From: Tunturiibacter empetritectus
GTDB taxonomy: Bacteria; Acidobacteriota; Terriglobia; Terriglobales; Acidobacteriaceae
DNA: 64,000 nucleotides
Assembly (NCBI RefSeq): GCF_014201375.1
Contig: NZ_JACHDZ010000001.1
Span: 124,001 to 188,000 of the forward strand
Direction: 5' to 3'
Below, piece after piece: positions 62,190 to 64,000 of this stretch; the first letter of the stretch is position 1, and every line of letters begins with the position of its first letter. The notes beneath the pieces are model-generated. The model was given only the letters and a program-made list of their open reading frames with translations, did no database searches and had not been told where the DNA came from. The position numbers were made by a program, and so were the translations under genes.

Positions 62190-62660
62190 TTAAACCCGTT
62201 GCCGGCCAAGCTGGCGGCCAACATCTTTCATTCGCTCCATCTCATCGGTAGCATCCGAGACCAGTGCGGGCACCGGAGTGATTCCAGCCGTGAGTAAAGC
62301 CTCCTCTACGAACGTCTGTGCCTCCGTCTTTCGTGCGGCGATACCCTCCGCGCTAAACGTCCAGCACTCCTTCCCCTTCATCTGGCTCGAATCAAGCCCG
62401 GACAGCACTGCAACCAGACTGTTCAGCTCCTCTGTCCCGGGCCTTTCGCCCTCCAATCCAACTACTACCGTTTCTGCCCACAGCAGATCCGCCTCCCGCA
62501 GCGTCCCATAGCCCTTGTGCCCCACCTCGACCGCACCCGGGGTCCTCAGCCGTCGCAAGCGAATGCCCGCCTCCGCCTCGACCGCACCCACCCCGACGGC
62601 CAGTGCCAACTGCTCCGTGCGCTCCGTATCCGCCTGAAAGACCACCAGTACGTGACTCAT
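62190..62660 (-). CDS. Flavodoxin-like (WrbA-related) protein
   Basis: 156 residues. 'SHVLVVFQADTERTEQLALAVGVGAVEAEAGIRLRRLRTPG' in part is laid out like WrbA (strand, loop, helix), and 'READLLWAETVVVGLEGE' and 'GLDSSQMKGKECWTFSAEG' match the later flavodoxin strands, but the phosphate loop has TERTE in place of the usual T/S-x-T-G-x-T, so FMN binding is doubtful. AAGGAG precedes the ATG. Distant homologue; oxidoreductase role inferred. Confidence 0.6.
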   Translation of the reverse strand: MSHVLVVFQADTERTEQLALAVGVGAVEAEAGIRLRRLRTPGAVEVGHKGYGTLREADLLWAETVVVGLEGERPGTEELNSLVAVLSGLDSSQMKGKECWTFSAEGIAARKTEAQTFVEEALLTAGITPVPALVSDATDEMERMKDVGRQLGRQRV

Positions 62661-62950
62661 ATCTCAAAATCTCCTTCCCATCGTGAGACCCGAAGAAAAC
62701 CCGCAACCGCTCCGTCTCCCTGAACCCAAAAAATACGGCTCCGACGGGCGACCGGTCAAAAATAAAGTTCAAAGCGTTGGCGTATTTTTCACCCCCGGAA
62801 AAGTGACGGCTAAAACACCACACCAGCCACGCAATTCACCACAACCTCACCACGATTTACCATCCAAAAACGCCACGAAAAACGCAAAAACCCCTGCAAA
62901 AAGCGCCCTGCACCACGCAGCAATTTTTTTCGCCACAAAATCCCAAAAAA
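62661..62950. other. 290-bp non-coding stretch
   Basis: No gene seen. A- and C-rich sequence with several A-runs (for example near 62860-62890 and 62935-62950) before the OPT gene end. Confidence 0.4.
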
Positions 62951-64000
62951 TCATCCTTCGCTGGTGAGAGGTTTCCGCGCAAAGTAGTAAAGCGAAAAAG
63001 CCAGCAGAGCAAACATCACCACGCTGACCGGGTCATGGTGCAGAGGATTATGCTCGCTGAACCGAGGAATCGAGCGGTCCGTAGCCGCTTCGTAGAGTTT
63101 TACGCAAACCCCCAGCAATCCAACGATTCCACCCGCCGCAATCAGCCCCGAAGCATAAAGAGAACCGGGAGAAACCTCAGATTCAAGAGTTACATCGCGA
63201 GCAGTAATGGCGTTGAAGACAGGAACCCCGCCAGGATCCGCATGTGCAGGATTCGTAGGGTCAAAGTCAGGATGTTGAGCCAGCCACGATTCACGATCAG
63301 AGTGCCAAAGGGCCAAAGAAGCGTCATGCTCAAGCCGAGCCTTCTCTGCCGCATGGCGAAGCATCGCGCGATCCACCATCCAACGCATGACGCCCCCCAC
63401 AAAGATCGCCAGCGTAGTAGCAATGCTGAGATAAGCGCCTACAGCGAAGGTCAGAGATCGGACGCCAAGAAGCTCAACAACGACCACAATCGCAACACCC
63501 AGCAAGACCAGAGCCCAGGGCAGTTTGCGGCTCAGAATGCCATTGATGACGGTGGCCATGAGACGACCCTGTGGCGCTGCAGCCTTTTCGCTGCCGATAC
63601 CTTGAATCCACTGGACTTCAATCTGACCCGTCGCGGCGTTGTAGAGATATTTGCCATCATCAAGCGTCGTGGATCCGATGGCGTTGAGGAGCACATATTG
63701 CTTCGCGTTCGAGAGCTCTTCTTTGGCAGGATTGTCCGCGTTGTGCGATGTGAGCGTGATCTTGTCGCTACCGGTAAAGTTGCCGTTGTTCTGGACTCCA
63801 TCCGGTAGACGATTGAGGGAAAAGACGATTGGTTTGGGGAGACGCTGAAAGGTCTCAAGGCCTTTGTTCATCGCGTTGAGCGTAGCGCCAATCGAAAAGA
63901 TCGAGACGATGACACCGATCATGATGGCGATCTGTTGTTTCCACGGTGTTGCGCCGATGAGGTAGCCGGTCTTGAGGTCCTGCGAGGTGTCGCCTGCGTT
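62951..64000 (-). CDS. OPT family oligopeptide transporter, C-terminal part (cut by window edge)
   Basis: About 349 residues of an open frame entering at 64000; the N-terminus is outside the window. It begins 'NAGDTSQDLKTGYLIGATPW', the OPT signature after the central helices, followed by a periplasmic loop and six further membrane segments ('LPWALVLLGVAIVVVVELLG', 'LIAAGGIVGLLGVCVKLYEA'), ending with an HNPLHHDPVSVVM tail helix. Bacterial OPT proteins import oligopeptides or metal chelates with protons. Start and first half not visible. Confidence 0.9.
   Translation of the reverse strand, partial: NAGDTSQDLKTGYLIGATPWKQQIAIMIGVIVSIFSIGATLNAMNKGLETFQRLPKPIVFSLNRLPDGVQNNGNFTGSDKITLTSHNADNPAKEELSNAKQYVLLNAIGSTTLDDGKYLYNAATGQIEVQWIQGIGSEKAAAPQGRLMATVINGILSRKLPWALVLLGVAIVVVVELLGVRSLTFAVGAYLSIATTLAIFVGGVMRWMVDRAMLRHAAEKARLEHDASLALWHSDRESWLAQHPDFDPTNPAHADPGGVPVFNAITARDVTLESEVSPGSLYASGLIAAGGIVGLLGVCVKLYEAATDRSIPRFSEHNPLHHDPVSVVMFALLAFSLYYFARKPLTSEG

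Overview
The window looks like chromosome of an acidobacterium, probably family Acidobacteriaceae (Edaphobacter/Granulicella/Terriglobus type). This is inferred from gene content: a PAP2-Wzi fusion, carboxypeptidase-regulatory-domain secreted proteins, RsbU-type phosphatases, a PEP-CTERM protein, a bactofilin, and dense short operons in a fairly GC-rich background. No rRNA, CRISPR array or intact insertion sequence was seen. One tRNA, tRNA-Ile(CAU), is present.

Layout. 1-8.8 kb: housekeeping and lineage genes: a truncated dipeptidyl-peptidase IV, a short chlorite-dismutase-family haem protein directly behind pyrG, a secreted regulatory-domain protein, an NAD(P)-binding protein, an ankyrin-LssY fusion, YraN and DinB. 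8.8-17 kb: the first half of a surface polysaccharide locus: four glycosyltransferases, a 2-oxoglutarate/Fe(II) oxygenase, a methyltransferase and a Wzx-type flippase. By eye it is less GC-rich than its flanks. 16.9-18.1 kb: a decayed stretch with an AhpD-like gene fragment, tRNA-Ile2 and the C-terminal end of a tyrosine recombinase, which looks like an old integration scar. 18.1-23.8 kb: a PEP-CTERM protein behind a sigma-54-like promoter, a membrane PP2C phosphatase, and an RsbU-RsbW-RsbV partner-switching operon. 23.9-38.4 kb: the second half of the polysaccharide locus: rmlBAD plus a GmhB-like phosphatase, rmlC, a priming sugar transferase, an SLBB export protein, another glycosyltransferase and the PAP2-Wzi fusion, with DUF721-gatC-gatA embedded.

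38.6-40.1 kb: a YeiH-type sulfate exporter preceded by a 37-residue membrane protein and, in the 5' leader, an eight-codon ORF with three consecutive Cys codons beside mutually exclusive hairpins. This looks like a cysteine-sensing attenuator and is the most novel-looking feature here. 40-48 kb: CHAD, FmdE, CBS, SulP, bactofilin, DUF2752, GYF-domain and lipid kinase genes. 48.3-51.7 kb: a split KdpD system: KdpE and the KdpD N-terminal module on the minus strand, and a separate membrane histidine kinase on the plus strand 17 bp away, with no kdpFABC in view. 51.7-58.6 kb: a tripartite RND efflux operon divergent from a LysR regulator, with a T-N11-A dyad between them. 58.7-62.7 kb: a degenerate receiver protein, YceI, pirin and a MarR regulator with a perfect 8+2+8 operator-like palindrome. 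62.9-64 kb: the C-terminal part of an OPT-family transporter, cut by the window edge.

The polysaccharide genes form one pathway: dTDP-rhamnose synthesis (RmlABCD), priming on undecaprenyl phosphate, chain extension by GT2/GT4 enzymes, Wzx flipping, outer-membrane export and Wzi-like surface attachment. No Wzy polymerase or Wzc chain-length kinase was found in the window.
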